Origin: Lepiota brunneoincarnata | Lineage: Eukaryota; Basidiomycota; Agaricomycetes; Agaricales; Agaricaceae | Assembly (NCBI GenBank): GCA_023014365.1 | Contig: JAEBUN010000030.1 | Span: forward strand, 1 to 64,000 | DNA: 64,000 nt | Direction: 5' to 3' | Shown here: in pieces, positions 43,801-53,767 of the stretch | Layout: every line of letters starts with the position of its first letter | How positions within the stretch are numbered: position 1 is the stretch's first letter | Made by a program: the position numbers and the translations under genes | Notes under the pieces: model-generated | The model's input: the letters and a program-made list of their open reading frames with translations, nothing else | Told to the model about the DNA's origin: nothing | Databases searched by the model: none

Positions 43801-44929
43801 ATTCCTGCACAACGTATGGAAACTACATGGTCTCCCCAAACAGGTAGTGTCCGACAGAGGCCCCCAGTTCGTCGCAGAGTTCACCAAGGAACTTTACCGG
43901 AAGCTAGGAATTAAGGTAGCGAGCACGACGGCATGGCACCCCCAAGCAGATGGTCAAACGGAAAGGGTTAATCAAGAATTAGACCAATACCTTCGGATCT
44001 TCGTCAACGAGAGGCAGGACGACTGGCTAGATCTCCTCCCACTGGCCGAATTTCAACACAATAATCATATCCACGCCTCGACCCAGCACTCCCCCTTCCT
44101 TCTCGACACTGGTAGACACCCCCGGATGGGCTTTGAACCTCACCAACGACCTTCTCGTCTAGAAACGGTCAACGAATTCACTAACCGGATGAAAGCGACG
44201 CTGGAGGAAGCCAAAGCTGCCTTGGTACGGTCTAAAGACGAAATGGCGAGATACTACAACCAACGCCGCACCCCAGCACCTACCTTCAAACCCGGGGACC
44301 GAGTTTACTTGGACGCGAGTGATATTCAAACCACCCGACCGTCCAAGAAGCTGTCACACCTCAGACTAGGCCCCTATACAGTAGAACGACGGGTCGGCGC
44401 CAACGCCTACCGCCTGAAACTTCCCCAGTCCATGCGACGCCTCCACCCAGTCTTCAACATCGTAAAACTTCTCCCTGCGCCAGAGGACCCATTCCCAGCC
44501 CGACAGCCACCCCCACCACCCGATCCAGTAGTCATCGACGACGAGAAGGAGTGGGAAGTGGAAGAAATCCTAGACAGCCGATTCGTACGACGAAAACTCA
44601 AATTTTTGATCAAATGGAGAGGTTTCGGTCGCGAACATAACTCCTGGGAAGACTCGGCTGACGTACGTGCACCGGAACTCGTTAAGAAATTCTACGAGCA
44701 ACACCCCGGAGCCCCACGCTTCATACGAGCTCTCCAGTTCGGTTCCATCCCATTCCAACCACTCCCAACCATCACGTCGAGTCGCCGCGATCCTGAAGGG
44801 GGGGTAGATGTAAGGGGACAATCCACAAACACCCCTAAGCCTCCCAGCACACTGTACATCCCCCCTTTCAAACGCTTACACCCCAAACATAACCAGAATG
44901 CACCAGAGGTCCCCTCACTGCCCAGTTAA
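40883..44929 (+). CDS. pol: E1 pol: protease, RT, RNase H, integrase, chromodomain
   Basis: 1348 residues from a GTG at 40883. No ATG sits there, and the frame is open further upstream across at least 90 bases of gag in the -1 register, so it is likely translated by frameshifting. Protease LLDSGATSCF (DSG 93-95). RT KLDIRWGFNNVRI, FFGLTNSPATFQ, YLDD at about 490. RNase H LEADSSDFATGAVL and HDKEMLAIIRALEEWRHFL. Integrase H-H-C-C finger at about 855-900 and a D,D,E core (SVDFIVE, VSDRGPQF, TERVNQELDQ). Chromodomain at about 1220-1270 (WEVEEILDSRF...FLIKWRGFGREHNSWE). The last 38 codons are encoded by the 3' LTR. No internal stops. Confidence 0.95.
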   Translation: MNSVPRSPTGSRYSVLPIDLINDTVPTRNPIPVQDTPPLSSSLPKRLRRPKWERRLPPVFKISSAESPRSLHLTVELETTDTAERKVTQALLDSGATSCFVDRDFVQRNRLNTRPLSQPIPVFNVDGTENEAGSITEVLDIVLRYKSHSERTTLAVTSLRKQDLLLGFSWLKEHNPEVDWQTGEVGMTRCPDRCCTLCKEQLRTERKLRKAEIKAISMCSEGPYPLSDDDWEEIQEIPGLQPKSERGTGDGERIWATVLRPEPQFIQATSTTSQRLAEAFHRNSQPPRASPEISGLLDPIPEYLRDFASMFEKGSFDSLPEQRAWDHAIELIPGATPTGCKVYPLAPSEQSELDSFIQENLTTGRIRASKSPMASPVFFIKKKDGSLRLVQDYRALNAIMVKNKYPLPLISELVNQLRGAKYFTKLDIRWGFNNVRIKPGDEWKAAFRTNRGLFEPLVMFFGLTNSPATFQTMMNDIFRDLIAEGVVVVYLDDILIFTRTVEEHRRVTRRVLEILRRHRLYLRPEKCEFEKTRVEYLGLVISENKVEMDPVKVAGVQGWPTPTDKREVQAFLGFVNFYRRFIQDFSHYARPLFDLTKLDTPWRWGKPEHSAFTTLKELITSAPVLASPDTSLPFRLEADSSDFATGAVLSQQSEEGKWHPVAFYSKSLDQAQRNYEIHDKEMLAIIRALEEWRHFLEGAPHVVEIWSDHRNLEYFMTAKKLNRRQARWSLVLARFDFKLHYRPGKSMGKANALSRRADHGPGDRDNEDVVLLTREKLAIRALEGIQAAGEEQVLLRDIRAGNRSETAEEAVANSARRLKESSSRTVHSSEWSNVDGLLLFRGRIYVPNSNDLRRRIVALCHDSPIGGHAGHWKTLELVSRNYWWPQMSRFVGQYVSTCDLCLRTKPHRHLPTGELHPLPIPKSRWDTISVDFIVELPPSAGYDAVMTVVDSASKRAHFIPTHTTVTAEGAARLFLHNVWKLHGLPKQVVSDRGPQFVAEFTKELYRKLGIKVASTTAWHPQADGQTERVNQELDQYLRIFVNERQDDWLDLLPLAEFQHNNHIHASTQHSPFLLDTGRHPRMGFEPHQRPSRLETVNEFTNRMKATLEEAKAALVRSKDEMARYYNQRRTPAPTFKPGDRVYLDASDIQTTRPSKKLSHLRLGPYTVERRVGANAYRLKLPQSMRRLHPVFNIVKLLPAPEDPFPARQPPPPPDPVVIDDEKEWEVEEILDSRFVRRKLKFLIKWRGFGREHNSWEDSADVRAPELVKKFYEQHPGAPRFIRALQFGSIPFQPLPTITSSRRDPEGGVDVRGQSTNTPKPPSTLYIPPFKRLHPKHNQNAPEVPSLPS
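44793..44808 (+). other. E1 polypurine tract
   Basis: GAAGGGGGGGTAGA immediately before the 3' LTR is the usual primer for plus-strand synthesis. It lies inside the pol reading frame. Confidence 0.75.
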
Positions 44930-45261
44930 ACCCCTCCCTTCACCCTCCTTAACCCTCACCTGCTTCCTCCCATTTCCTGTAGACTTCAGACTGTTATCTT
45001 CACTCCCCACACTCATTTTAATCACACCTGGCCTTGTGCAACACCCAGACACCACCGTCAAGCCTTGTTCAATTTATATTGATTATATAAGTCAAGTATA
45101 TACATAGTTTTCGCCTGCAGGGGTTCCCTCATCCTATTCTCTTAGGATTTCCCTGCAGGTATGGACTCCCTACTTAGCTCACAGATTAATAATACTTAGG
45201 ATTTCCCTGCAGTGACGTTTCGGCTCCCTGAGTTGTCCGAACCCTCCAGGTTGCCCTAACA
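44809..45261 (+). repeat. 3' LTR of E1
   Basis: 453 bp. No difference from the 5' LTR was seen on reading. Followed by AATCC and the rest of the E4 LTR. Confidence 0.97.
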
Positions 45262-45485
45262 AATCCCTCCGGAGAGCGTTCTGATAGCTTGGTTCACTAA
45301 GCTTAGTGATAATGAGCTGGTTTGAACACTTCCGAGGCTCGAATATCCTCAGTTCGGTCGAACTGGCTACTACGGGATATAGTACCAATCCTCTATAGAG
45401 TTCTTTAATGATATAGCCAATGATTCTATGTAGAGAATCGTTCCGGAGTACGGAATTCATGTATAGGCGTGAAATCGGCGTATCA
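45262..45485 (-). repeat. E4 3' LTR, part B (after E1)
   Basis: Continues 57928-58151, ending GCGTATCA. It carries TAAGCTTA at 45298. Directly followed by the E4 polypurine tract. Confidence 0.95.
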
Positions 45486-45497
45486 TCTCCCCCTAAC
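45486..45497 (-). other. E4 polypurine tract
   Basis: On the minus strand GTTAGGGGGAGA abuts the LTR start TGATACGCCG, the proper place for a plus-strand primer. A near-identical 19-base copy lies inside the element at 48236-48254. Confidence 0.7.
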
Positions 45498-45812
45498 CAA
45501 ATTGCTGACTGTCCTCAGTCATTATCTCCTTCAAATTTGCAGTATCTGAGTCTCTCTGACGCGCTCTATGGTCTAGAACGTTCACCAGCTTCGAGGGTAG
45601 CGCACTTTCGCTAAGCTTATTTCAGAATGATGTCATGTCACCGAGTTTAAATGTATAGATCAACTTCTTGTTGCTATAGCTTAAATTTTTATCTCTTTAT
45701 TGGGTCTTTTAAATGTCCCAAGGTCTCGTTTCATCTCCTTCGTTCTCCCTCTCACTTCTTACTCATCTATTGTGCTCGCATATTCACTTTCCAACGCTCA
45801 CTTCTATCAACA

Positions 45813-47843
45813 ATGGACAGAAACACGCGCAGCAGCAAACGTGCTTGCTACGAGGAGGACTCGGACTCTTCTTCCAGTAAGTAGAGTTCGAGTTATAGTT
45901 TTGTCTGTTTTCTTAACACTGTTTTCAGGCTACCCTGGGCCGAGCAACGCCTCAACGGCTTCCCAAGGCACGCCTTCATCATCGATCGCGCAACGTAAGT
46001 CGCGTTTTCCCCTGTTCTCGTTGTCTTTACTTATGTTTTCTCTACTTTTAGGTCTCACTATTCGCCTCCTGGCACGTCGCAACCTCCTACCTCAATGGGA
46101 ACCACCAGCACCGCGTACTAGGAGGGCTAGAGGAGGGTGAGGAGCTCGAGGAGCTTGCGGAAATCATCAGGTGGGTGTGGCAAGGACCCCTCCTCCACCA
46201 TACTCTCCGCCCCGCGAACCAACTCCTCCACCGGCCTCTCCTTTGTACGCTCCAGTGCCAAGACGCATGATTTCCATCGCGTCGTTGTGCAATCCAACCG
46301 ATGAGCGCTCTGCCGGATTTTCCGCAGAACCCTCGTCAGGTATCCCCGTTGGTGGGCCCTCTGGTGGATTATCCACAGAGGCTTTGTCCAGTTCAATGTC
46401 ACTGCCCCCTCTCGCCATCTCTCTGCGCACCCTGGACAAGGAAGACTCGCTGGTGCTCTCTCCCTTGGGTATTGCATCAGGTTCGGAGGTGCCGGGCCCT
46501 TCAACAAACCGGCCTTCTTCCCCCATACTCTCTTCTGCTACTTCAACGCGTAAGCTTAGTCGTTTTTCACGATATATTTGTTCTTTCCGCTGACTTCTGC
46601 TTTAGCGCATATACCAGCTGCCTTTAAAGGCAAACAGAGGGCGAAATCATCGACGCCGCCCCCTCTCCCCTTATTCCTGGCGGGTTCTAACTCGTCATCG
46701 CGTTCTCCAGTCCCTGAGATCTCTCAAGCCGACCTCTTCAAAATCTTTAGCTGGTCCTCTTCTCTGGATGGGCAACAGGTGCTGGCTTCGCCTAGGTGCC
46801 CAACACCATCACCACCTCACTTAGCTGGCACTCCAGTCGCGTCTCCTGCAAGCGCCGTGGAGATTTCTCCTTCTCCAGATTTGGAGCTCCTTCTGGAGCC
46901 TTCGCCTGCCCCTCAAGAACCGACTTTTGTTTTTCAAGACGCGTTCTTAGCTTCTCCGACCCCCGTCCTTTCTCGTTTGCCTAGCCCGGTGGTTCCGGAG
47001 ATCCCTCAAGAGTCCCCTCATGCTGGCCCGTCGCGTCAACAACGCGTCCTTTCGTCCAAGAAGAGTTCCAACACGCGGACGAAGAAATACGTTCCCCGGG
47101 CTCGCGTTCGGCGCTCTGAGGCCGAAATTATTCGGGACCATGGATACCGGCACCCAGTCCCGCTCTTTTGTGAGGACTTTCCTAGGCTGCTGGCAGCTAG
47201 CCAGCTTTCGGTACATTCTCCAAGTTTTCTCGTGGTTCCTTACTGATGGCTTTGACATCTGCTCCAGTACGTGCCACCTCGGTCTCAGTGTCCTTCTTGC
47301 GCTGCTCGTAAGTTGGAGTGCGAGCCTCTGGGCAAGGGTAAGAAGTGTCGCAGCTGCGACTTGTACAACTACCCTTGTACCTTCGTGGACCATCTCCGGG
47401 TTTCGGCCGGCGTTGCGAACGCCCTGGTCACATCCTCACTGACCAGTGAATACCGTAAGTTTCTCTGTTCACTATTTTTCCCTTTTCTTATTCTCTTTAT
47501 TTTTCTAGATCTGGCCGCGTTCGCGCGTGTTGTGTCCTCTAGCTTGGTCAGCCTGGAGGTGAACCGCGTCGCTTACAAGGCTTCAGCGTTTCACCACCGC
47601 CGTGTAGTTTATCAATTCGTCCAGGAGATGCAAGCTACCAGGACTGCCTTGGACGGTAATGACGTGGCTTTTGTAGAGATGGGTATGGCCGACTCCCTTG
47701 AAGACGTTCGGGCGTTCTTTGAGTTCGCCAACAACTTTCCGGGGGTCCCGACATACGAGGAATTCGAGGAGCTCAAATCGCTTCTCTTCCTCGCTTTCCC
47801 GATGACTCAGGATCCGGAGTCTGTTCTAGAAGACCTTGAGTGA
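45813..47843 (+). CDS. Antisense gene A in E4: Zn(II)2Cys6-type, Pro/Ser-rich protein with introns
   Basis: Plus strand, opposite to E4 gag-pol. Supported exons: 45813-45876, 45929-45994, from 46052, to 46549, 46606-47210, 47268-47454 and 47509-47843. The introns between them are 52-57 bp with GT-AG ends and keep frame. The join between 46130 and 46171 is unsure (a 34-bp intron would be needed). The product is a Ser/Pro-rich N-terminal half, a basic stretch (KKSSNTRTKKYVPRARVRR), then six cysteines with spacing CX2CX6CX8CX2CX6C (CPSCAARKLEC...CRSCDLYNYPC), and a helical acidic C-terminus. The cluster fits fungal zinc binuclear DNA-binding domains, so a nuclear regulator is inferred. The intron at 46550 begins with GTAAGCTTAG, a copy of the E4 palindrome. 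Confidence 0.72.
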
Positions 47844-48528
47844 TCTCTGCGCCTAGTTTACTTCTTGGATGTAGTATATAATCTTGTCATGTATATACAT
47901 CCCAATAGTCATCTTGTTGTTCCTTGTCTCCTACTGAGTTAAGCTAAACTGTTTTTGACTTTCTTGTCATCTCCTAAAGCTAAGCTAAAGACCTCCTGGG
48001 AGACTCCTAAGCTAGTTTAGGTTGCCAGTCACTTATATACTCATTATATGCCTCTCTGATCTATCAGTGATGTTTATTGATATCTCAGCGCGCCGTGACC
48101 CGCAACGCGTAGTGACCCGGCTCATCCGCTCCAGTTTTCTTACAAGCCCGAACCAGCCTGTCCACGCTGTTCGAAAAAGCTCCTTGCGAAAAAGCTCGCG
48201 TCAAACTGTCAAACTGAAGCGCCCCTTGGGACCCATCTCCCCCTAGCCAAATTGAAATCGGTGCCCTCACCGTTCCATCAGAATCCCTGTGCACACTGAT
48301 AACCGCAAGACCCTGGTGACATGTTACCTAATAAGGCAACTGTGGTTCAGCAAGTCTGTCGAAGGCTGGCTACTCAAGATTACAGGTTTCCTAGGCCCCT
48401 CAGGTCATAAGCTTAGGGTGGAGGGTGCTCTTCATCCACTCGTTATGATTCATCATCACTGCCTACGGCCTTTTCTTATAAAAGCGAGGGAGCGACGTCT
48501 CATTCTAGCAGACACCCTTTGCAAGAAA
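47844..48528. other. Spacer between antisense genes A and B, with a second polypurine-like tract
   Basis: No gene seen. At 47940-48020 there are repeated AAGCTAAG-type words. 48236-48254 repeats the E4 polypurine tract and its flank (CCCCCTAGCCAAATTG) with one difference in 19 bases. TAAGCTTA is at 48408. A TATAAAA box for gene B may be at 48478-48483. Confidence 0.55.
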
Positions 48529-49875
48529 ATGGCTTCTTCTATCCCCCATCTCCAGGTTGAGCTCGACGATCTCATCAGCAACGCCAAAGGTCGTCTTCAG
48601 CGCCTGCAAAACGGCCAAGTCACTCTTCCCCTCGTCGAGAAGGCTCTCCTTGCGTTCGACGCCCCTGGGGTATGTCTACTCTTTCCATGCTTCTCTCGCC
48701 GTTTCCAAATCATTTCTAGTCTGCTTATATTGAAGCGTTATCGGAGGATAATGAGGCTATCAAGCTTCATGTCAACCAGGACTACGTCTTCCGTATCCGC
48801 AAGCTCTACAAAATTTACCAAAACAACTACCATTCATCTTATGAGATGCCCGCGATCTATAAGGCGCTCTCTGAATGCTGTAGCCGCATTAATCGCGTTC
48901 GTTCCGAAGAATCCCACAAATCCAGGACCAAAGAGGCTCAGAACCCATCGTCCACGACTGGCTCTACTTCCTCCAACATTGCCGAAGGCTCTGCTGTCCC
49001 CAAACGCGTAAGCTTAGCGTTCTTTTGGCTCCAATCGTCTCCTCATGTATAAGCTTAGCCTCGCAAAGGTTGCAAGGCCCCTGTCTCTGCTGCTGTTGTG
49101 GTAGACACCGATACCGAGCTTGCTGAGAGTATGCCCAGTGCTTCCAACTCCCGAGCAACTGGTGCTGACACGGTAATATAGCTGCTTCTCAACCTATTAC
49201 ATTGGCTGAGATAATCGCTCACCTCCAGGACATGATGGTCGATGAGGAGGTCTCTCAAGCTATCGTCGAAGAGGTTTGTGTAGTCTCGCCTTATCGCAAG
49301 CGTCGTTTGTCTACCTCCGACGTGGTGCGCCAGCTCCACTCCCCCCAACCACTGATTCTGACTTCCTCCCTCTTTAGGAGACCGTCAAAAAGTCCTCATC
49401 GTCTAAAGGCACCGTCCGTCTTCTTTCCTATTGTCAAGTTCCCAATATGAACACTAAACACTGCTGTTATGTCCGGGCTGAACAGGTTCTAGCCAAAGCC
49501 AGCGCCAATACTGCCAAGCGCGCCCGTACCGAGTCTGCTTCCAATGAGCGCACCTTTGCGGGCTTATCTGGTGGGCAATTTCTCACTTCTCTTCGCTAAG
49601 CTTAACGGTACTGACACTTCTCCCAGGCAGCTCGTTTGCTCCAGGAACTCCAAAACCTCCTGTCTCACTCTTGCGACGAGTACGAATCCGAATCTCGCGG
49701 TGACGACGCTCGGTCAGTCAAATGCGACCTCAATTCGCTCAGCCGGGACTTCATCGATGCTATTCCCTCACTCGAAGCCAACTTAAAAAGGTTCCAATTC
49801 CTCATTCAAGAGCGCATCCATCTCAAAAGCCTTTTGCGCAACCTTTCCGACTTGGACAAGTCCTCCCCCGCTTAA
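48529..49875 (+). CDS. Antisense gene B in E4: helical protein of unknown function, with introns
   Basis: Plus strand, convergent with E4 integrase (77 bp between stops). Firm exons: 48529-48669, 48720-49007 and 49059-49172, all in phase 0 with introns of 50 and 51 bp. Probable later exons are 49229-49273 and a last one ending in TAA at 49873-49875, with uncertain joins between. The N-terminus is a Leu/Glu/Gln-rich helix (LQVELDDLISNAKGRLQRLQNG), the middle is basic and Tyr-rich (RIRKLYKIYQNNYHSSYEMP), and the end is a coiled-coil-like helix (LNSLSRDFIDAIPSLEANLKRFQFL). No family recognised. The 49008-49058 intron starts GTAAGCTTAG and ends ATAAGCTTAG, and the stop codon also lies in a TAAGCTTA copy (49873). 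Confidence 0.65.
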
Positions 49876-49951
49876 GCTTAACGCTTTTACAGTCCCCAGG
49901 ATAGTTTTCCTTCGATAAGTAGATAGTTCTGTCCACAATATCAGGTTTTTT

Positions 49952-52057
49952 CTATCCCTCCAACTCTTCTGGCTCCCATCTGTCACTAGGCTCATCCTCA
50001 GTAGTCTCCTCCAGGGTCTTCAGTCCCTCTGGCGACAGATCTAACAACTCTTGTAACTCCAGCGGCAACAGCATATGTTTTCTGGCTAAGCAGGGAATTA
50101 CTCTGAACGCCACCACTTTATTCTGCCATACAGAGCCATCCAACTCTGCCAGGATATATGATCCTCCCTTCGATCTAGATATGACCACCATGGGTCCTAG
50201 ATACCTGGGTTTCATCTTCCTGTCTGCTGAGCTCTCTATAGCTGTGTTTCTCACTAATACTAAATCTCCCGGGCCAAAGCGATAATCTTTTATCTTATGC
50301 GCTGCTTGTCGTTCCATCTCCCAAGCCTTGCTAAGCTTAGTGTCTGAAACACGCTGACGCACCTCCTCAACATGCCGAACATGTTTTGCCAAAGCCTGAG
50401 CTCGGTATCCTATTAACTTGGCCGTGGTTAAGTACTTATTTGGTAGTTGTACTAGCCAAGTGGCCTCTTTGACATCCAGAGGTAGCGTCGGGTGCGCTCC
50501 GGTTACCAGAAAGTACGGGGAACACCCCATTCCTTTTCTAATGGTTATCCGATCTGCCCACATAACGTGCGGTAGGTGCCAATACCACTTTTTGACATCT
50601 CCATCTGTAGCTTTGTACAACATTTGCCGCACATCCCAGTGGGCTCTTTCAATAATCCCGTTTGCTTTGGAATTGTAAGGAGATATCGTTACTCCTTTTA
50701 TCCCATATTTTTCTTCCAGCCATCGAACAGCTTTCTTAAATGGAGAACCGTTGTCTGTGACAATCTTCACTATACAGCCCCATCTGCAAATGATATCTTC
50801 AAATAACCACTGCGCAATCGAACTAGCATTCTCTTTTCTCAAAGCTTTTGCCTCCATCCAGGACGACAGTCCACACCTTCCATGCACAATATAACTACAC
50901 CCATTAGAACTTGGCGTCATATGTAGTGTGTCCACATGTAGCACTTGGAATATCGACGGCGTGGGCGTTACTATTGGCGGCGTCTCGATGATCGCCTTTT
51001 GTCGTTGCTGGCATAGATGGCACAATTGCACATACCAAGTTACGTCTCCTTCAACTTCTGGCCACCAGAACCTCTGCATTATAAGCTTAGTGGTTGCGTA
51101 TATTCCCCTGTGTCCTAGGAAGTCGTGGCTGGCTCGCAACATATACATACGTTGCTCCTTATCCACTACTAGCTGATGCTGACCGCTAGGGCTCATCCTA
51201 TACAGTCTCCCCTCTTCGTCCAAGAAGAAATGCTCCACCATATGCTTAAGCTTACGCAGATCCGGCTCATCCAAGCCTTCAGCTGCGCTACTGCCCCCTG
51301 TTTTCAGGTATTCCCTGACTTTGGGTATTCTTCCGTCTTGTATTCGCGCTGTATCTGTCCTACGCGATTCATCATACGCTTCCTCTATCTCGGTCAACTT
51401 TTCCTCTTCGAAATCTGGCACTAGCCTGACATCCGTCATTAAGCTTAGTACTTGTCGGTGGTTTTCTGGGCACGCTGGGTCTTCTATAACCCTAAGCTTA
51501 GCCTGTTGTTCATCCAAGTACTCTTCCCGAGCTTGATCCAGCTCATACTCAAAATCATACACATCACGCGCCAGACCCTGGTAGAAGCCAGAGCGACTGT
51601 CGATCTCATCACAGAAGGCTTCCAAGGGTAACGGATCTGCAGCCCCCGGATCTCCTTTGATCAACTCGAACTCCTCTCCCTCGTCCTTGGATCCGTTGTC
51701 GAAACGACAGGCTGTCTCATCACCGGGATAGTAACGTCGTCTGGACAGTCCATCCGGCCCAAATGTCTTTCCTTCTTTGTGTACTAGCGTGAAGTGGAAC
51801 AATCTAATGAAGTCCACCCAATGGTTTACAGTAGCGTTCGGGAGTTTTCCTGGGTTGTTTAACATCCCAAAGAGAAACTTCGCGTCTGTTTCCACTACTA
51901 GATTTCTCGATCCCCACAACAAATATTTCTCCTGTTCCAGCACCATTCTTAAGCCGCATAGCTCTCGCTTGGGCTGAGAATACCTCTGCTGTCTCTTGTC
52001 CAACAATATTGACCCAAACTTCACATAATGTATGTATAAGCTTAGCGTCTTCTCCAT
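49952..52057 (-). CDS. E4 integrase with C-terminal RNase H part
   Basis: 701 residues on the minus strand. RNase H end: [23 protein letters not shown] and [13 protein letters not shown] (residues about 25-80). Integrase zinc finger [14 protein letters not shown]...CHLCQQ at about 310-350. The catalytic core has D at about 374 (LHVDTLHM), D at about 434 (VTDNGSPF) and E at about 470 (NGIIERAHW). The C-terminus has the GPxxLVRN-like GDLVLVRN fold. No chromodomain is visible, unlike E1 and E2. The frame begins by overlapping the RT frame by 254 bases. The shift from RT to this frame falls at a TAAGCTTA copy (52037), which suggests a small indel there in this copy. Confidence 0.9.
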   Translation of the reverse strand: MEKTLSLYIHYVKFGSILLDKRQQRYSQPKRELCGLRMVLEQEKYLLWGSRNLVVETDAKFLFGMLNNPGKLPNATVNHWVDFIRLFHFTLVHKEGKTFGPDGLSRRRYYPGDETACRFDNGSKDEGEEFELIKGDPGAADPLPLEAFCDEIDSRSGFYQGLARDVYDFEYELDQAREEYLDEQQAKLRVIEDPACPENHRQVLSLMTDVRLVPDFEEEKLTEIEEAYDESRRTDTARIQDGRIPKVREYLKTGGSSAAEGLDEPDLRKLKHMVEHFFLDEEGRLYRMSPSGQHQLVVDKEQRMYMLRASHDFLGHRGIYATTKLIMQRFWWPEVEGDVTWYVQLCHLCQQRQKAIIETPPIVTPTPSIFQVLHVDTLHMTPSSNGCSYIVHGRCGLSSWMEAKALRKENASSIAQWLFEDIICRWGCIVKIVTDNGSPFKKAVRWLEEKYGIKGVTISPYNSKANGIIERAHWDVRQMLYKATDGDVKKWYWHLPHVMWADRITIRKGMGCSPYFLVTGAHPTLPLDVKEATWLVQLPNKYLTTAKLIGYRAQALAKHVRHVEEVRQRVSDTKLSKAWEMERQAAHKIKDYRFGPGDLVLVRNTAIESSADRKMKPRYLGPMVVISRSKGGSYILAELDGSVWQNKVVAFRVIPCLARKHMLLPLELQELLDLSPEGLKTLEETTEDEPSDRWEPEELEG

Positions 52058-53705
52058 CTCGCTGATATATGTAGTATCCCACCGCCCTCCATGAGGTATC
52101 CACGGCTACTACTATGGGTTGTTTACTTGGGAATTCAGGGTTCCTGGTCAGGAAACAGCGTTGAATCGCATCTTTCAGCTCCTGCTGTGCTTTCCGTTCA
52201 TTTTCTCCCCATTCAAACTCTTGCCCTTTCTTAAGCTTTTTGTATAGAGGTGCAGCAATGGCTATGAACTTCGGGATATGATTCCTGCAGCGCATAGCTG
52301 TTCCTAGAAAACCCCTTAGCTCGGAGACATTCTCGCAATCCCCCCATCTTAATATCTTCCCAATGGTGTCTGTGGCAGGCAACTGTCCTTTATAAGAGCA
52401 TTCAAAACCCACTACGGTGATTTCATCAGCGCAGATAGTCGTCTTGGGCCCAGAGAAGGTTCCTCCTACGTATTTCATCCTCTGTAGAATCCTATTGACT
52501 GTCTGCATGTGTTCCCATACAAATTGTCGGATCCCTGGGTTTTCTTTCAGTGTCTCTTCCGTGCCATCTGGCAACTCATATCTAGTTTTGGGTCCTCTGA
52601 TAGGTACATCATCTATGTACGGCATTGTGTATTCTGGTATCTCACTGGTTAGGATCGCTGTTACATCCTCATGAAATATAGGCACTGAATTGGTCCATCC
52701 CATGGGTAACGTCACTAAGCGTAGCGCTCCAAAAGGCGTCTGGAATGTTGTTAAGTCCTGAGATGACTCAGCTAACAGTCGTTCGTCATAGCCAACATAT
52801 AGATCCAGAATGCCTCCGCAAGCTCTGCCTGCGAAGTGCATTGCCAAATCTTCCGTTGCTGGCGGCAGTCCTGAATGCGCTATCGTCACTTTGTTCAGCG
52901 GTTCCAAGCTGTGTACCAGTCTCAAACTTTTCCCATCTTTCTTCACCACACAGAACCATCTGGATCTATAGGATGAGTTCGACGGCTCGTATACACCAGC
53001 ACTAATCTTTCTCTTTATAATGGCACAAACTTCATCATAGATCGCTGGTGGAATCGGAATGGGTTTCTCAACCCACGGAGTATGTTCTACCATCGGTATC
53101 TCGATCAGCGGGAAGAAATCTTCCCTAAAACATCCCTTTTCCTCATCTGTCCAGGCGAATGCCTTTTCTTGAAGCATCATGATGTGGTGCATCAGCTTTC
53201 TTTCCTCTGGCCACAAGAAATCCCCTGCATGGGCTTCGTCCAGCTTAAGCTTACGCTCCTCCGTATATCTGCCTGTCGGGACAAACTCTGGAGGATGCAC
53301 ACTAAGCTCAGGCATTTCTGCCAGTGGGTCCCCTTTTATTTCTCGTTTTATCCTGAATCTCTCCGGTAGATCACCCAACACTGGCCTCACTTTTAAGGCT
53401 ACTGGTTTATATTTCTTCCCAGCCAGGCATTGTACCGTATCTTTGTCATCTTCTTCTGTTTCGAAGACAGTTATTCCCTGGTCCTCTGTGCCCTGCGCGT
53501 TGGCTATGCGTCCTAGGCACAATAACGCCGTTGCTTTATCTTCCTGTGGGCAGTCCTCATCGTGTATGACTCGGTCAATGAACATTAGCTGTAGCTCGGC
53601 CTCTGAGAAGCTTCCTTTTGCTAAGCTTAGTGTTTGTGCGACGACAGGGCCCTTCTCATCATCATAGTCTATTATACAAGCCACCTCTCCTTGTCCCTCA
53701 GTCAA
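51804..53705 (-). CDS. E4 reverse transcriptase
   Basis: Minus strand, 633 residues. RT motifs: [50 protein letters not shown], and the catalytic box [10 protein letters not shown] at about 362, followed by [16 protein letters not shown] and a connection region. The YIDD box and PMGWTNS mark a gypsy lineage distinct from the chromoviruses here. The first in-frame codon is not ATG. The frame is open from about 53735, just after a TAG inside the palindrome at 53743. After about 52040 the frame leaves the conserved RNase H sequence, which continues in the overlapping ORF. Confidence 0.9.
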   Translation of the reverse strand: MTEGQGEVACIIDYDDEKGPVVAQTLSLAKGSFSEAELQLMFIDRVIHDEDCPQEDKATALLCLGRIANAQGTEDQGITVFETEEDDKDTVQCLAGKKYKPVALKVRPVLGDLPERFRIKREIKGDPLAEMPELSVHPPEFVPTGRYTEERKLKLDEAHAGDFLWPEERKLMHHIMMLQEKAFAWTDEEKGCFREDFFPLIEIPMVEHTPWVEKPIPIPPAIYDEVCAIIKRKISAGVYEPSNSSYRSRWFCVVKKDGKSLRLVHSLEPLNKVTIAHSGLPPATEDLAMHFAGRACGGILDLYVGYDERLLAESSQDLTTFQTPFGALRLVTLPMGWTNSVPIFHEDVTAILTSEIPEYTMPYIDDVPIRGPKTRYELPDGTEETLKENPGIRQFVWEHMQTVNRILQRMKYVGGTFSGPKTTICADEITVVGFECSYKGQLPATDTIGKILRWGDCENVSELRGFLGTAMRCRNHIPKFIAIAAPLYKKLKKGQEFEWGENERKAQQELKDAIQRCFLTRNPEFPSKQPIVVAVDTSWRAVGYYIYQRDGEDAKLIHTLCEVWVNIVGQETAEVFSAQARAMRLKNGAGTGEIFVVGIEKSSSGNRREVSLWDVKQPRKTPERYCKPLGGLH

Positions 53706-53767
53706 CTCATCGAGGTTTCTTGAAAATTTTGACTGTTTTCCCTAAGCTTAGGAGGATTACACTCTCC

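Larger units (their letters stand above)
39097..45261 (+). mobile_element. E1, complete young chromodomain Ty3/gypsy LTR retrotransposon
   Basis: 6165 bp, with 453-bp LTRs that look identical, and the 5-bp duplication AATCC at 39092-39096 and 45262-45266. It was inserted in the E4 LTR. Order: LTR, self-priming site, gag, pol (protease, RT, RNase H, integrase, chromodomain), polypurine tract, LTR. All domains are open, so it is the best candidate for an active element in the window. Confidence 0.97.

Noticed and set aside
45486..49951. Genes A and B as ordinary host genes next to, not within, E4
   Set aside because: The region is bounded by integrase on one side and by polypurine tract plus matching 1302-bp LTR on the other, with the element's CCGC duplication outside both.
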